DNA of 64,000 bases from positions 317,352 to 381,351 of the forward strand of contig DDDG01000003.1 of NCBI GenBank assembly GCA_002336245.1, written 5' to 3'. Shown one piece after another: positions 30,735-40,036 of this stretch. A model generated the notes under the pieces. The model did not search any database and was not told the DNA's origin. It saw only the letters and a program-made list of their open reading frames with translations. The DNA comes from Flavobacteriales bacterium UBA1986. Lineage in GTDB: Bacteria > Bacteroidota > Bacteroidia > Flavobacteriales_G > Salibacteraceae. Every line of letters begins with the position of its first letter. The first letter of the stretch is position 1. The position numbers and the translations under genes were made by a program.

Positions 30735-30762
30735 TTGTCAAACTGAAATACCTGTATCATTG
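30735..30762 (+). promoter_or_regulatory. Possible promoter of the epimerase gene
   Basis: TTG at 30735-30737, 17 nt spacer, TATCATTG at 30755-30762 (one mismatch to TAnnTTTG), then the GTG start 4 nt later. Lies in the divergent gap with the response regulator. Confidence 0.35.
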
Positions 30763-30766
30763 AAGT

Positions 30767-31768
30767 GTGATTTTTGTCAGCGGAGGAACAGGATTATTAG
30801 GCTCACACGTGTTGATTGAGGTCAGCAAAAAAGGACTTTCTATTCGGGCAGGTTACCGAACGGAGGCAAACATTGCTTTCGTAAAGTCACTGTTTGCTTA
30901 CCACAACCTTCGAGAGGCTTTTGAAAAAATCCATTGGATTGATTTCGACCTATCAAATCCCGCATCAGTTGAAAGTGCAGTTGAAGGATGTAAAGAAGTC
31001 TACCACTGTGCTGCATTGGTCTCCTTTTTCAGCAACGATTCTCAAAAACTTTTCGATGTTAATGTTACCGGTACTCGTCATATGGTGAATGCCTCCCTGA
31101 GGCATGGAGTAGATAAGTTTTGTCATGTGAGTTCAACGGGATCCATCGGCAGACAAAAAGATGGACTGCTCGTTACAGAAAAAGAAAAGTGGAGTTCTAA
31201 AGTTGGAAACTCTGTTTATTCAAAAACTAAACACCTCAGTGAACTAGAAATTTGGCGCGCATCCGAAGAAGGTTTGAATGCCGTGGTGGTCAACCCATCC
31301 ATCATTCTAGGTCCTGCTTTAGACGCCAGAAGCAGTGCTGCCATCATTAAAAACGCATCGAAGGGCGGGCGTTTTTTTACGAGTGGTTCGAATGGCTTTG
31401 TGGATGTTCGAGATGCCGCTCTGTGCATGGTTAAATTGATGGAAGCGAATTGTTTTTACGAACGTTTCTTACTCGTAGGACACAATAAAAGGTTCCGAGA
31501 AATGCTCGGCACCTTGGCTAAAGCATTTGGGAAAAAAGCCCCCAACCGTTCCTTGCCAAGACTCATTGGTGAGGTGGCTTGGAGACTTGAAATTCTGCGG
31601 AGCTTCTTTGCTGGGTCCAAGCCACTTCTCACGAGAGAAACCATCGACTCTGCTTATCACGAGGTGAGCTATTCAAATGAAAAAGTTCGAAGTCGATTGT
31701 CTTTTGAGTTTCGCAGTCTTGAGGACACCGTCGACTACGCCGTCGCAAGTTTTCAGAAGCTTCTTTAG
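30767..31768 (+). CDS. NAD-dependent epimerase/dehydratase (extended SDR)
   Basis: 333 residues with the Rossmann fingerprint FVSGGTGLLGSH at the N-terminus, CAALVSFFS after the third strand, a catalytic Ser-Tyr-Lys set (VSSTGSIG; YSKTKHLSELE) and NPSIILGP, typical of extended SDRs of the epimerase / 3-beta-HSD type. It probably acts on an NDP-sugar or dihydroflavonol-like substrate; the substrate cannot be read. In Flavobacteriales genomes a gene of this type lies next to DUF4296, dihydroorotase and polyprenol mannosyltransferase genes, as here. GTG start; the gene ends 5 nt before the convergent DUF4296 stop. Confidence 0.85.
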   Translation: MIFVSGGTGLLGSHVLIEVSKKGLSIRAGYRTEANIAFVKSLFAYHNLREAFEKIHWIDFDLSNPASVESAVEGCKEVYHCAALVSFFSNDSQKLFDVNVTGTRHMVNASLRHGVDKFCHVSSTGSIGRQKDGLLVTEKEKWSSKVGNSVYSKTKHLSELEIWRASEEGLNAVVVNPSIILGPALDARSSAAIIKNASKGGRFFTSGSNGFVDVRDAALCMVKLMEANCFYERFLLVGHNKRFREMLGTLAKAFGKKAPNRSLPRLIGEVAWRLEILRSFFAGSKPLLTRETIDSAYHEVSYSNEKVRSRLSFEFRSLEDTVDYAVASFQKLL

Positions 31769-31773
31769 TCTTA

Positions 31774-32118
31774 CTATTTCCGATTGAATTCGGCCTCTTC
31801 GCTCTTGAGTTGCGCCAAAGCAAGCTCATAAATCCGCTCGAATTGTTCGGGGTGTTTGCGCCACCAGTCGTACGAGCGTTCGAAATTCTCTTGGGAAATT
31901 TCGTGCTTTGCCAGCAACTGACCATAAGTCGTTTTGCTTTCAATGGTCCAGTCCTTATCCGGATCCAAAGTGCGAAGGTGTGCCTCCACTTTCTCCACAT
32001 CCACAACCAATTGAACCATCCGCGTCAAGTCCAAGACTTCTACCGGACGCTCAACCTTTTCCTCACAAGAAATAAAGAGTACCAGAAAGAATAGAAAGGG
32101 TGCAAAGGTTTTTCTCAA
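31774..32118 (-). CDS. DUF4296 lipoprotein
   Basis: 114 residues. Lipoprotein signal peptide with lipobox LFISC (Cys18) followed by acidic residues; the mature part is a helical DUF4296 domain with LVVDVEKVEAHLR and the pattern YGQLLAKHEISQENFERSYDWWRKHPEQFE. The family is confined to Bacteroidota, and its function is unknown to me. TTG start, 10 nt after the dihydroorotase stop, so it is read from the same transcript as pyrC. Confidence 0.85.
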   Translation of the reverse strand: MRKTFAPFLFFLVLFISCEEKVERPVEVLDLTRMVQLVVDVEKVEAHLRTLDPDKDWTIESKTTYGQLLAKHEISQENFERSYDWWRKHPEQFERIYELALAQLKSEEAEFNRK

Positions 32119-32128
32119 GACAGTAAAA

Positions 32129-33460
32129 TCAACGATTGAAGAGCATTCGCTCCCCGAGGGATCCTTCTATGACCGCTCCATTTTCGTATACCTTATTTCC
32201 ATTTACGAAAGTCATTTCAACCTTCTGTGGAAACTTATGTCCTTCAAAAGGAGACCACCCGCATTTATATAAAATATTCTCCTTGGTGACCTCCCAAGCT
32301 TTGTTGGGGTGAATCAATACCAAATCTGCCTTATAGCCTTCTCGCAAATACCCCCGATCAACGATTTGGTACATCTCTGCAAGGTTGTGAGCAAACTTCT
32401 GTACGATCAGCTCAAGACTGAAAATTCCTTCATCCCACATTTCAAGAAGTGCCGGTAAAGCGTGTTGTACCAACGGACCGCCGGCAGGTGCCTTGAAGTA
32501 CGTATTCTGCTTTTCTTCCCATGTATGCGGGGCGTGATCTGTTGCCAAGACGTCAATTTTACCACTGATGACAGCTTCGCGTACAGCGGTTCGATCGGCT
32601 CTCGTTTTCACAGCTGGATTCCATTTGATTCGATTCCCAAGCTTTTGATAATCTTCTTCTTGAAACCAGAGGTGATGAATGCAGGCCTCTGCGGTGAGTC
32701 GTTTGTCTTTTAGTTCCTTATTACCATCAAAAATTGAGAGTTCTCGTTCGGTGGAAATGTGCAGAATATGAAGTCGGGCGTTGTATTTGGCAGCCAATTC
32801 AGCAGCTCTTGAAGAAGAACGGTAACAGGCTTCTGCAGAGCGAATGGACGGATGCAATTCAATCGGCACATCTTCGCCAAACTTGGCTCTGGCCATCTTA
32901 ATGTTCGCCTTTATGGTTTCCTCATCCTCACAATGCGCGGCAATTAAACTTTCACACTCCGAGAAGAGTCCTTCAAGGGCATGCTTGTCATCTACCAGCA
33001 TATTTCCTGTGCTGCTTCCCATGAAGACCTTCACTCCACAAACTCTTTTTGGGTCGGTCTTCAAGACCTCACTCAAATTATCGTTTGAAACCCCCATATG
33101 AAAGGAGTAGTTCGCGATGGATCTTTCCGCGGCGATGTCGTATTTGTCTTGCAGCAAGTCTTGGGTTAAAGTATTGGGCACCGTGTTGGGCATCTCCATG
33201 AAGGATGTAATCCCTCCTGCAACCGCTGCCCTCGACTCTGTGTAAAGCTCTGCTTTGTGGGTTAGTCCGGGTTCACGGAAATGTACCTGATCATCGATGA
33301 GTCCAGGTATGCATATCAAGCCACTCGCATCGATTCGCTCTGCCCCTTCTGCCTCAATGGGCTCGCGACTGATTCGACTAATCCGATCATTTTCAATTAG
33401 GATATTTCCCTTAAACTTTCTGTTTTCGTTGACTATTAGAGCGTTTTCAATCAGTATCAT
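32129..33460 (-). CDS. pyrC: Dihydroorotase
   Basis: 443-residue amidohydrolase that closes carbamoyl-aspartate to dihydroorotate in pyrimidine synthesis. The zinc-binding HxR motif is seen in DDQVHFREPG, followed by TESRAAVAGGITSFMEMPNT, the LHILHIST His strand and the catalytic Asp in DVLATDHAPHTWEEK. It ends with the usual amidohydrolase beta strands (GYKADLVLI, KVEMTFVNGNKVYENG). The ATG at 33460 gives the family N-terminus MILIENALIVNENRKF. The neighbouring DUF4296 and mannosyltransferase genes are the normal Flavobacteriales context. Confidence 0.93.
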   Translation of the reverse strand: MILIENALIVNENRKFKGNILIENDRISRISREPIEAEGAERIDASGLICIPGLIDDQVHFREPGLTHKAELYTESRAAVAGGITSFMEMPNTVPNTLTQDLLQDKYDIAAERSIANYSFHMGVSNDNLSEVLKTDPKRVCGVKVFMGSSTGNMLVDDKHALEGLFSECESLIAAHCEDEETIKANIKMARAKFGEDVPIELHPSIRSAEACYRSSSRAAELAAKYNARLHILHISTERELSIFDGNKELKDKRLTAEACIHHLWFQEEDYQKLGNRIKWNPAVKTRADRTAVREAVISGKIDVLATDHAPHTWEEKQNTYFKAPAGGPLVQHALPALLEMWDEGIFSLELIVQKFAHNLAEMYQIVDRGYLREGYKADLVLIHPNKAWEVTKENILYKCGWSPFEGHKFPQKVEMTFVNGNKVYENGAVIEGSLGERMLFNR

Positions 33461-33520
33461 GTCAAACTAATTTACTACTGTGCAATGGCTGAACCCTTGA
33501 TGGAACTCAAGACCCAAAAT

Positions 33521-34234
33521 TTAAAGTTCTTTTCCCTTCATAATCAAAACACCTAAAAAGGCTTCTTTGAAAATCTTGGTCGACATCTTCGACTCACCTA
33601 GCACACGGTCGGTAAAGGTAATGGGTACCTCAACAATTTTAAATCCGTGCTTATTCGCGGTGTATTTCATCTCAATTTGGAATGCATATCCAATGAAGCG
33701 GATTTTGTCAAGGTCTATTTTCTCCAAGACTTTGCGATGGTAACAAACAAAGCCTGCAGTGGTGTCTTTCACTTTTAATCCCAACACAAAACGCACATAT
33801 ACCGAAGCGTAGTAACTCATCCAAACCCTACGCAAGGGCCAGTTGTCTACTTTACCGCCTTTTACATAACGAGAACCCACCGATAAATCTGCTCCCTGAA
33901 TACAGGCATCATAAAGCCGCTCTAGGTCTTCTGGATTGTGGGAAAAATCACAATCCATTTCGAAGATATAAGTGTAATGGCGCTTAAGGGCCCACCGAAA
34001 TCCATGAATGTAAGCTGTACCTAATCCTTGCTTGCCAAGGCGCTCTTCTATGTGAAGGCGACCTTCGAACTCTGTCATCAAAGCCTTTACGATATCGGCA
34101 GTGCCATCGGGTGAGCCATCATCGATGATGAGCACCTCAAATTCTTTCTCCAAGGACATGACCTTACGAATCATGCGCTCGACGTTCTCCTTCTCATTGA
34201 AGGTTGGAATGATGACGATTGAATCTCTTTGCAT
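33521..34234 (-). CDS. Polyprenol monophosphomannose synthase (GT2, Dpm1-like)
   Basis: 237-residue family 2 glycosyltransferase without membrane helices. Seen: IVIIPTFNEKENVERMI, LIIDDGSPDGTADIV, the DXD-type metal site in FEMDCDFSHNPED, SRYVKGGKVDNW, and the C-terminal VPITFTDRVLGESKMS that is typical of the dolichol/polyprenol-phosphate mannose synthase group. It would transfer mannose (or a related sugar) from a nucleotide donor to a lipid phosphate at the inner membrane for glycosylation of exported proteins or glycans. First gene of the minus-strand run that continues into pyrC and DUF4296; a TATCTTCG box lies 15 nt before the ATG. Confidence 0.88.
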   Translation of the reverse strand: MQRDSIVIIPTFNEKENVERMIRKVMSLEKEFEVLIIDDGSPDGTADIVKALMTEFEGRLHIEERLGKQGLGTAYIHGFRWALKRHYTYIFEMDCDFSHNPEDLERLYDACIQGADLSVGSRYVKGGKVDNWPLRRVWMSYYASVYVRFVLGLKVKDTTAGFVCYHRKVLEKIDLDKIRFIGYAFQIEMKYTANKHGFKIVEVPITFTDRVLGESKMSTKIFKEAFLGVLIMKGKEL

Positions 34235-34338
34235 CTGGTTGAGAACTTACGAAGATAGAATTTGACACAGGAGAGCCTATAATTTTTTGCCGGCCTTTAA
34301 TGGACGGTGTTTTATAGAACCCTTAACATAAAGTTTAT

Positions 34339-34369
34339 TTGAGGAATGACTCTTCTAAGGCTACCTTTG
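34339..34369 (+). promoter_or_regulatory. Promoter of the 34-46 kb envelope locus
   Basis: TTG at 34339-34341, 20 nt spacer, TACCTTTG at 34362-34369, a full match to the Bacteroidota promoter. The ATG at 34376 lies 6 nt after the box, so transcription should start at or very near the start codon. Confidence 0.6.
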
Positions 34370-34375
34370 CTGAAC

Positions 34376-35662
34376 ATGAGAATATCAGCCCTCCTCCTCT
34401 TTATTTTCAGCTCTGGATTTGTTCAAGCGCAGAAGCTGGATACCTTAAAAATGATGCACTACAACTTGCTCTATTATGGCGAGTACACTAGCTTCTGCAC
34501 TTCTTCAAACAACAATGTGGTGGACAAGGATGCTCATCTCAAGACCATTATTGGAGAGGCGCTGCCCGATGTTTTTACGGTAAATGAACTGAGCTCCACC
34601 GCCATCTATGCGGAGCGGATCTTGGTCAATTGCCTCAACCAAGATGGACGAGATTATTTCGAACGAGCAAATTCCACGGGAAATACGGTTTCCAATCTAG
34701 TGAATATGCTCTATTACAATTCCGACAAACTTGTACTGTCCGAGCAAGATCAAATCAGTAAAAGCATCGGCGGACAAAACCTCATACGCATCATCGATCG
34801 CTATTCGCTCTATGTAAACGAGCCCTTCTTGGCGCAAACCGTAGACACGAATTGGATTCATGTTTTTGTAGCCCACCTTGCTGCGAGCGACGCTTCTATG
34901 CGCCTGCTTCAAACAGAGGCACTGATGGACTATTTGGCTAAGAATCGACTTTCAGGAAGCATCTTTTTTGCGGGAGATTTGAATGTAAAAAACAGCGGTG
35001 TCGCTGAATTTCAAGAACTTCTTCAAAACCCAGATACCAGCATCCGATTTGTTGACCCAGTGAATCAACTTGGAAATTGGTACTCGAACTCAAGCTTCAA
35101 GAGTGTGCACAGTCAGAGCACGCATACATCTGGCGGCTGTTATTCGGGCGGTGGCATGGACGATCGTTTCGACTTTTTTCTCATAAATAAATCCTTGGCC
35201 GACTCTTCGAACCGTGCCCAATACATAGCCAACACTTACTTCACGATGGGGCAAGATGGTCAGCGTTTGAACGGGTCCTTAATCAGTCCCAACAACAGCT
35301 CACTTCCTTCGGGAGTGATTACAGCCCTTTACGAAATGTCGGATCATTTACCCGTTGGTCTCAGCATTGAAGTGAAGGTTCTGGAGCCTACTGGTTTTGA
35401 GGAGGAAGTTTTGGGTGAAATCAGCTTCAACAACCCTGTTCAAGATCAATTGAGGATTGATGTTTTTGAAACCAATGTGAAGGAAGCGACCCTTGTCCTT
35501 TACTCCATTTCTGGTGCAAAAGTCGTTGATAAAAAGCTCCATTTTGGCCTCGGCGAATCCATACATTTGATTGAGCTAAGCCAGCTTCCAAAAGGTTTTT
35601 ACATAATGGAGATTTCACAAAAAGGAAAGCTCCTAGGCGGCGGTAAGCTCGTAAAGTTGTAG
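34376..35662 (+). CDS. Secreted endonuclease/exonuclease/phosphatase-family enzyme with T9SS type A domain
   Basis: 428 residues from the ATG at 34376; an ATG at 34346 is in frame but lies inside the promoter. Signal peptide (ISALLLFIFSSGF, cleavage near VQAQ). The EEP fold is complete in its active-site motifs: MHYNLLYYG (Asn), TVNELSS (Glu), FVAHLAASD (His), FFAGDLNVKN (Asp, Asn) and MSDHLPVGL (Asp-His). The C-terminal 80 residues are a T9SS type A sorting domain (EISFNNPVQDQLRIDVFE ... KGFYIMEI ... GGKLVKL). It would cleave nucleic acid or a phosphoester outside the cell or on its surface; the substrate is not deducible. First gene of a seven-gene run; the next start is 1 nt after its stop. 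Confidence 0.87.
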   Translation: MRISALLLFIFSSGFVQAQKLDTLKMMHYNLLYYGEYTSFCTSSNNNVVDKDAHLKTIIGEALPDVFTVNELSSTAIYAERILVNCLNQDGRDYFERANSTGNTVSNLVNMLYYNSDKLVLSEQDQISKSIGGQNLIRIIDRYSLYVNEPFLAQTVDTNWIHVFVAHLAASDASMRLLQTEALMDYLAKNRLSGSIFFAGDLNVKNSGVAEFQELLQNPDTSIRFVDPVNQLGNWYSNSSFKSVHSQSTHTSGGCYSGGGMDDRFDFFLINKSLADSSNRAQYIANTYFTMGQDGQRLNGSLISPNNSSLPSGVITALYEMSDHLPVGLSIEVKVLEPTGFEEEVLGEISFNNPVQDQLRIDVFETNVKEATLVLYSISGAKVVDKKLHFGLGESIHLIELSQLPKGFYIMEISQKGKLLGGGKLVKL

Positions 35663-35663
35663 G

Positions 35664-37772
35664 GTGAAAAAAGCACTTCTTTCCGCAGTCCTTGTAATTG
35701 TTTTTCAAGGACTTAAATCACAATCATTCGACGAACGTGGAACAACTGTTTCGCAAGTTGGACTGAATGTAACCAATGCGGGCACCATTGGAAATGCTTT
35801 TGGTGGGAATTTCGACAATGGATTTTCTTCTTGCGAATACCCAAAAGGTTCTGGTGTTGAGCATCTCTTTGAAGGAGGCTTGTGGATTGGTGGAAAACTC
35901 GATGGTTCGCAAGTGGTTGTATCATCGGCGGCCTACGATTACCCAAACGGCATCAATTCGGGAACAGGAACCGCTGGATATGAATTTTTTGCTGCAGAAG
36001 GCTCAAGCATTCTCGAACGTTCATCTTTTTTCAATTCACCAGCCTATTCAGTCGACGCTGTCTCGCATCAGGATTTTGTGATGGATTTCTCGGACAAGTA
36101 TCAAGTTGTTCCTGGAACACAAATCCAAGTCTCTCGCCACGACTTCCCCATTGGCATGGACGTCCATCTGGAAACTTACAACTGGAACTTTCCTTTCAGC
36201 GACTTTTTCGTTTTACTGAACTACAGCATCACCAACAATGGCAACAGCAATCTCGAAGATGCTTACGTAGCTCTTTGGGCCAACACCGTTGTGCGAAACA
36301 CGAACATCACCCCAGCAGGACAGGGAGGCTCAGCCTACTACAATAAAGGTGGAAACGGCTTCATCGACAGTTTGAATATGGCCTATTGTTACGACCATTC
36401 CGGAGATGTGGGTTTCACCGAAAGTTACATCGGTCAGCGCTTCTTGGGTGCCACCTTGGAAGATGAGTTTTATCATCCATCAATCGACAGCAACTTCGTT
36501 TCAAACTACCAAGCTTGGATTTTCAACAACTCAAGTGACCCAGTATTTTTCATTCCAAGCGACGACAATCAGCGCTACGCGAAAATGTCGAACGGCATGA
36601 ACAAGCTTCCCAGTTGGGCTCCGAGCACACCGCCAAACGGCAGCTCACTCATCGAGCAGCTCAACAACGCAGGTAACCGCGCCGACTTGGTTTCAGTTGG
36701 GCCTTTCGCAAATTGGAAGGCGGGAGAAACCATCAACATTGCCTTTGCAATCATTTTGGCAAAGAAAAATGAAGACGGCAAGCCCAACAGTCAGAACAAC
36801 CCCACCCAACAGAAATTTCTCATTCAAAATGCTCAATGGGCGCAAACGGCTTACAATGGTGAGGATGCCAATTTCAATGGGGTTCTTGACCCAGGTGAAG
36901 ACAAAGATGGAGACGGCAAGATCACTCGGTTCATTCTTCCTTCCCCTCCCGACATTCCAAACACTAAAATTGTAGCCGGCGATGGTAAAATCGACATCTA
37001 CTGGGCCGATAACTCAGAGCAATCCATAGACCCAATCTCTCTGGAAAAGGATTTTGAAGGTTATAAAGTGTACGCCAGCACAAAGGCTTACGACGTGGCC
37101 GGACAAGAAGATTTGAGTGAAGCCTTGAAGGTTGTAGCAGAGTTTGACCTGACTGGAAACCAACTTTTCTTCGACAATGGAATGTCTTCGATTCGGCAAG
37201 AACCACCAGTGACTTTCGAGGATGACACCAACGAATATGTGTACAAATTCACCTTGGCGGAACTGACCAACGGCTGGCAATACGCGGTCTCGGTGAGTGC
37301 CTTCGATCGAGGCGATGAAAACAACAACCTCCTGTCTTTAGAAACCAGTCCATTGGCCAACGCTTCAAGAGCTTTTGCTGGAACTGAAGCCAATGCGGAT
37401 CTCAAAAAGAATTTGCCCTTCGCTTATCCAAACCCATATTATTTGGGTGCTTCATGGGAAGGGTCAAGTACATCCCAGGAATCGAAGAAACTGGTTTTTG
37501 CCAACTTACCTGCTCGATGTACCATCCGGATTTACAACACTTCCGGCGATCTGATAGATGAAATCAACCACGACCAAGAATACGATGGCAGCGACATTCG
37601 ATGGTTTGAATCGTATTCAGATGTGGACAATACTGTTTTCTCAGGCGGCGAACATGCCTGGGATCTTCTTTCGGCAAATCAACAAATCATAGCTCGAGGA
37701 ATGTACATCTTCTCAGTAGAAGATCTAGACTCTGGGAACGTTCAAAAAGGAAATTTTACCATCATTAAATAG
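35664..37772 (+). CDS. Large secreted protein with T9SS type A domain, EF-hand-like loop
   Basis: 702 residues; GTG start, signal peptide (KALLSAVLVIVFQG, cleavage near KSQS). The N-terminal half has many Gly and aromatic residues (GGLWIGGKLDG, YNWNFPFSDFFVLLNYSITNNG) and belongs to a Bacteroidota family I know only as hypothetical secreted proteins. Around residue 400 is a calcium-loop-like stretch (DANFNGVLDPGEDKDGDGK), then a fibronectin-III-like domain (KIVAGDGKIDIYWADNSEQS ... WQYAVSVSAFDRG) and a T9SS type A sorting domain (FAYPNPYYLG ... GMYIFSVED ... KGNFTIIK). Probably a surface or extracellular structural or binding protein acting with its neighbours; it follows the EEP enzyme gene with 1 nt between. 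Confidence 0.8.
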   Translation: MKKALLSAVLVIVFQGLKSQSFDERGTTVSQVGLNVTNAGTIGNAFGGNFDNGFSSCEYPKGSGVEHLFEGGLWIGGKLDGSQVVVSSAAYDYPNGINSGTGTAGYEFFAAEGSSILERSSFFNSPAYSVDAVSHQDFVMDFSDKYQVVPGTQIQVSRHDFPIGMDVHLETYNWNFPFSDFFVLLNYSITNNGNSNLEDAYVALWANTVVRNTNITPAGQGGSAYYNKGGNGFIDSLNMAYCYDHSGDVGFTESYIGQRFLGATLEDEFYHPSIDSNFVSNYQAWIFNNSSDPVFFIPSDDNQRYAKMSNGMNKLPSWAPSTPPNGSSLIEQLNNAGNRADLVSVGPFANWKAGETINIAFAIILAKKNEDGKPNSQNNPTQQKFLIQNAQWAQTAYNGEDANFNGVLDPGEDKDGDGKITRFILPSPPDIPNTKIVAGDGKIDIYWADNSEQSIDPISLEKDFEGYKVYASTKAYDVAGQEDLSEALKVVAEFDLTGNQLFFDNGMSSIRQEPPVTFEDDTNEYVYKFTLAELTNGWQYAVSVSAFDRGDENNNLLSLETSPLANASRAFAGTEANADLKKNLPFAYPNPYYLGASWEGSSTSQESKKLVFANLPARCTIRIYNTSGDLIDEINHDQEYDGSDIRWFESYSDVDNTVFSGGEHAWDLLSANQQIIARGMYIFSVEDLDSGNVQKGNFTIIK

Positions 37773-37799
37773 GAATCTTTACCAATCAAATTCAGCACT

Positions 37800-39980
37800 A
37801 TGAAACACATTTATTTATCCTTATTCCTAGTTCTGAGCGCAAGTTTCGTCAGCGCCCAGATCGATACCGTTCAAATTGATACGGTGCAATGGAAATCTCA
37901 AGCCGACCTTGGGAATTGCGACGATATGAGCGCCTACGACGGCGATACTGTTACCGTGAAAGGAGTTGTCATTATGGACGGCGCCGCTTACGGTTCTAGC
38001 AGTCACAACGTCTTCATTCAAGGACCCAATGGAGGGCCATGGAACGCCATTCATCTTCGCGATGGGGACGGTCAGGGCTACACCGAAGAAATTCCAAACC
38101 TGTTTGCGGGTTGGGAAGTGTTTGTTACTGGAAGGTTGAGTCAGTATCAAGGAGAGACTCAGCTTGAGCCTTTGGACGGACCATCCATCAAATTGGTGAG
38201 CACGAGCAATCCGATTTTTCAAGACACGATTACAGCCGCAGACCTGAACGACGATCAGAGAAACAACATCCTCCCTTCTGGTGAGCAATGGGAAGGGCAG
38301 TTTGTTCGCATGGAAAACCTAGAAGTTCAAACGGTTGATTTCTTCTCCGGAGGAAGCAGAGTAAGCTTTGTGGTGAAAGACGCCAACAACAACTTGGTGA
38401 ATGTCTCCGATTATTTCTTCGTGCAAAAACTTCCTGTGTACACGCACCCAACTACAAACCTCAACGGCTCCTTTTCACCGCCTTCAGTTGGTGATCAATT
38501 TAAGGCCTTGAACGGTGTGGTGATTCACTCTAAAAATGATTGCCCCGGTGAAAGTGGACGTGGCTACGAATTGCACCCTTTCGCAGCGAGCCATTATGAA
38601 TATGGCCCTTCTGCGCCGAGAGTTTCTGATGTTTCAAGAAATCCTCAAGTCCCTGCAAGCAGCGACTCTGTTGTTGTTACAGCCAACATCGTTGACCTTG
38701 ATGGCGCCGTAACTGGAGCTGTATTGAAATACCGCATCGGAACCGACCCAAGCAACACAAGCTTCAATTCTGTGACCATGACAGCTGGAACAGGCGATAG
38801 CTACAGTGCTACCATTCCAGCGCAAGGCGACGGATCTTTCGTACGTTACTTCATCGAAGCTACAGACGACAGTACAAACACTACTTCAGTTCCTAGCAGC
38901 GATCCTACTTCTTCAACTTACGCCTATCGCGTGCGCGACAATGGTCTTACCATTTTCGATCTTCAGTACACTCCCTATTCCAATGGAGAAAGCATCTTCA
39001 GAGATGCTGAAGTAACTGTTACAGGAATTGTAACTGCTTCTGCGGCCGCTGACGATTTGGGATACGTTTACATTCAAGACGAAAATCAAATCGGTGGTTG
39101 GTCTGGAATTATGGCAACACAAAACCCAAGCTTGGCTACCCTTACAAGAGGCGATAAAGTAACCATCACTGGTACAGTGAATGAGAACAGCAGTCGTTTT
39201 ACGGTTCTTGAAAACGTCACAAACATCCTTTCAGCAGGAACCGGTTCTATCACTCCAACCTACTTCCAGCCAGACAGTTTCACTACCTATCAATTTCCAG
39301 AAACAGAAATGTTCGAAGGTGTTTTGATGGGGCTTGTGAATCCTACTGCAACTGGAAACGGCAAGGTGCACATCGTTGATGTGAATGCCGATGCTCCGAG
39401 CAACTTTGGAGAATACCGCGTTGGTCGCGATCCATTTGATCCATCAAATGGTACACGCGTTTTGGCAGGAAGAAAGTCAAGTACGGCTTTCAGTTCTTAC
39501 AATGTCTCTTACGTGGTCGACAGCTCATACTTCTCGAGCCTACTTGTTCCAGGCGTTGCCATTTCAGATACTATGAACATGGACACCCTCATGGGAATCA
39601 TGCACTACAGTTTTGGGTCTATGAAGCTTCTTCCAAGAAACAACGACGATTTCATGGGAATCAACATATTTACTGCTGACACGACCGATACAACGGACAC
39701 GAACACAACCGTGTTTGACTACTTCTTTGAGTCGCCAAAATTTATGGAAGTGTTTCCGAACCCAGCGCAAGACGAACTGTACATTCAAACTCAGTTCAAC
39801 GACGAGGTTCACAGCATTGAGTTCATTGATGTTCAAGGGCGTGAAGTCTTCAAGAGAATCACGAACGAAACGAATTCAACCATCTATCTCAATTCTTTCG
39901 ATCCTGGAATTTACACTGTGCGTCTGATCGACTCAGAAGGGCGGCGACTTCAGCATGAGAAGATTGTAATTCAGAAATAA
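37800..39980 (+). CDS. Secreted OB-fold / Ig-like protein with T9SS type A domain
   Basis: 726 residues; ATG start and signal peptide (LSLFLVLSASFV, cleavage near SAQI). Two or three OB-fold-like units are visible (DTVTVKGVVIMDG ... VFIQGP; and EVTVTGIVTASAAADDLGYVYIQDENQ ... RGDKVTITGTVNENSSRF), as found beside secreted nucleases and in DUF5689-like proteins. Between them is an Ig-like segment (SVVVTANIVDLDGAVTGAVLKY ... SFVRYFIEATDDS). A T9SS sorting domain closes it (MEVFPNPAQDELYI ... PGIYTVRLID). OB-folds next to the EEP enzyme could suggest nucleic-acid binding; this is inference. Gap of 27 nt from the previous gene. Confidence 0.78.
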   Translation: MKHIYLSLFLVLSASFVSAQIDTVQIDTVQWKSQADLGNCDDMSAYDGDTVTVKGVVIMDGAAYGSSSHNVFIQGPNGGPWNAIHLRDGDGQGYTEEIPNLFAGWEVFVTGRLSQYQGETQLEPLDGPSIKLVSTSNPIFQDTITAADLNDDQRNNILPSGEQWEGQFVRMENLEVQTVDFFSGGSRVSFVVKDANNNLVNVSDYFFVQKLPVYTHPTTNLNGSFSPPSVGDQFKALNGVVIHSKNDCPGESGRGYELHPFAASHYEYGPSAPRVSDVSRNPQVPASSDSVVVTANIVDLDGAVTGAVLKYRIGTDPSNTSFNSVTMTAGTGDSYSATIPAQGDGSFVRYFIEATDDSTNTTSVPSSDPTSSTYAYRVRDNGLTIFDLQYTPYSNGESIFRDAEVTVTGIVTASAAADDLGYVYIQDENQIGGWSGIMATQNPSLATLTRGDKVTITGTVNENSSRFTVLENVTNILSAGTGSITPTYFQPDSFTTYQFPETEMFEGVLMGLVNPTATGNGKVHIVDVNADAPSNFGEYRVGRDPFDPSNGTRVLAGRKSSTAFSSYNVSYVVDSSYFSSLLVPGVAISDTMNMDTLMGIMHYSFGSMKLLPRNNDDFMGINIFTADTTDTTDTNTTVFDYFFESPKFMEVFPNPAQDELYIQTQFNDEVHSIEFIDVQGREVFKRITNETNSTIYLNSFDPGIYTVRLIDSEGRRLQHEKIVIQK

Positions 39981-39994
39981 AACCAAATGGATGA

Positions 39995-40029
39995 ACCCAC
40001 TTCGGTTTGCTTGACAGATCGAAGTGGGT
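39995..40029 (+). promoter_or_regulatory. Intercistronic 10-bp hairpin
   Basis: ACCCACTTCG (39995-40004) and CGAAGTGGGT (40020-40029) are perfect inverted repeats with a 15-nt loop. There is no T-run, and the next ATG follows 7 nt later. May stabilise or separate the upstream mRNA, act as a Rho-type end point, or control translation of the lipoprotein. Confidence 0.7.
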
Positions 40030-40036
40030 AATTCTT

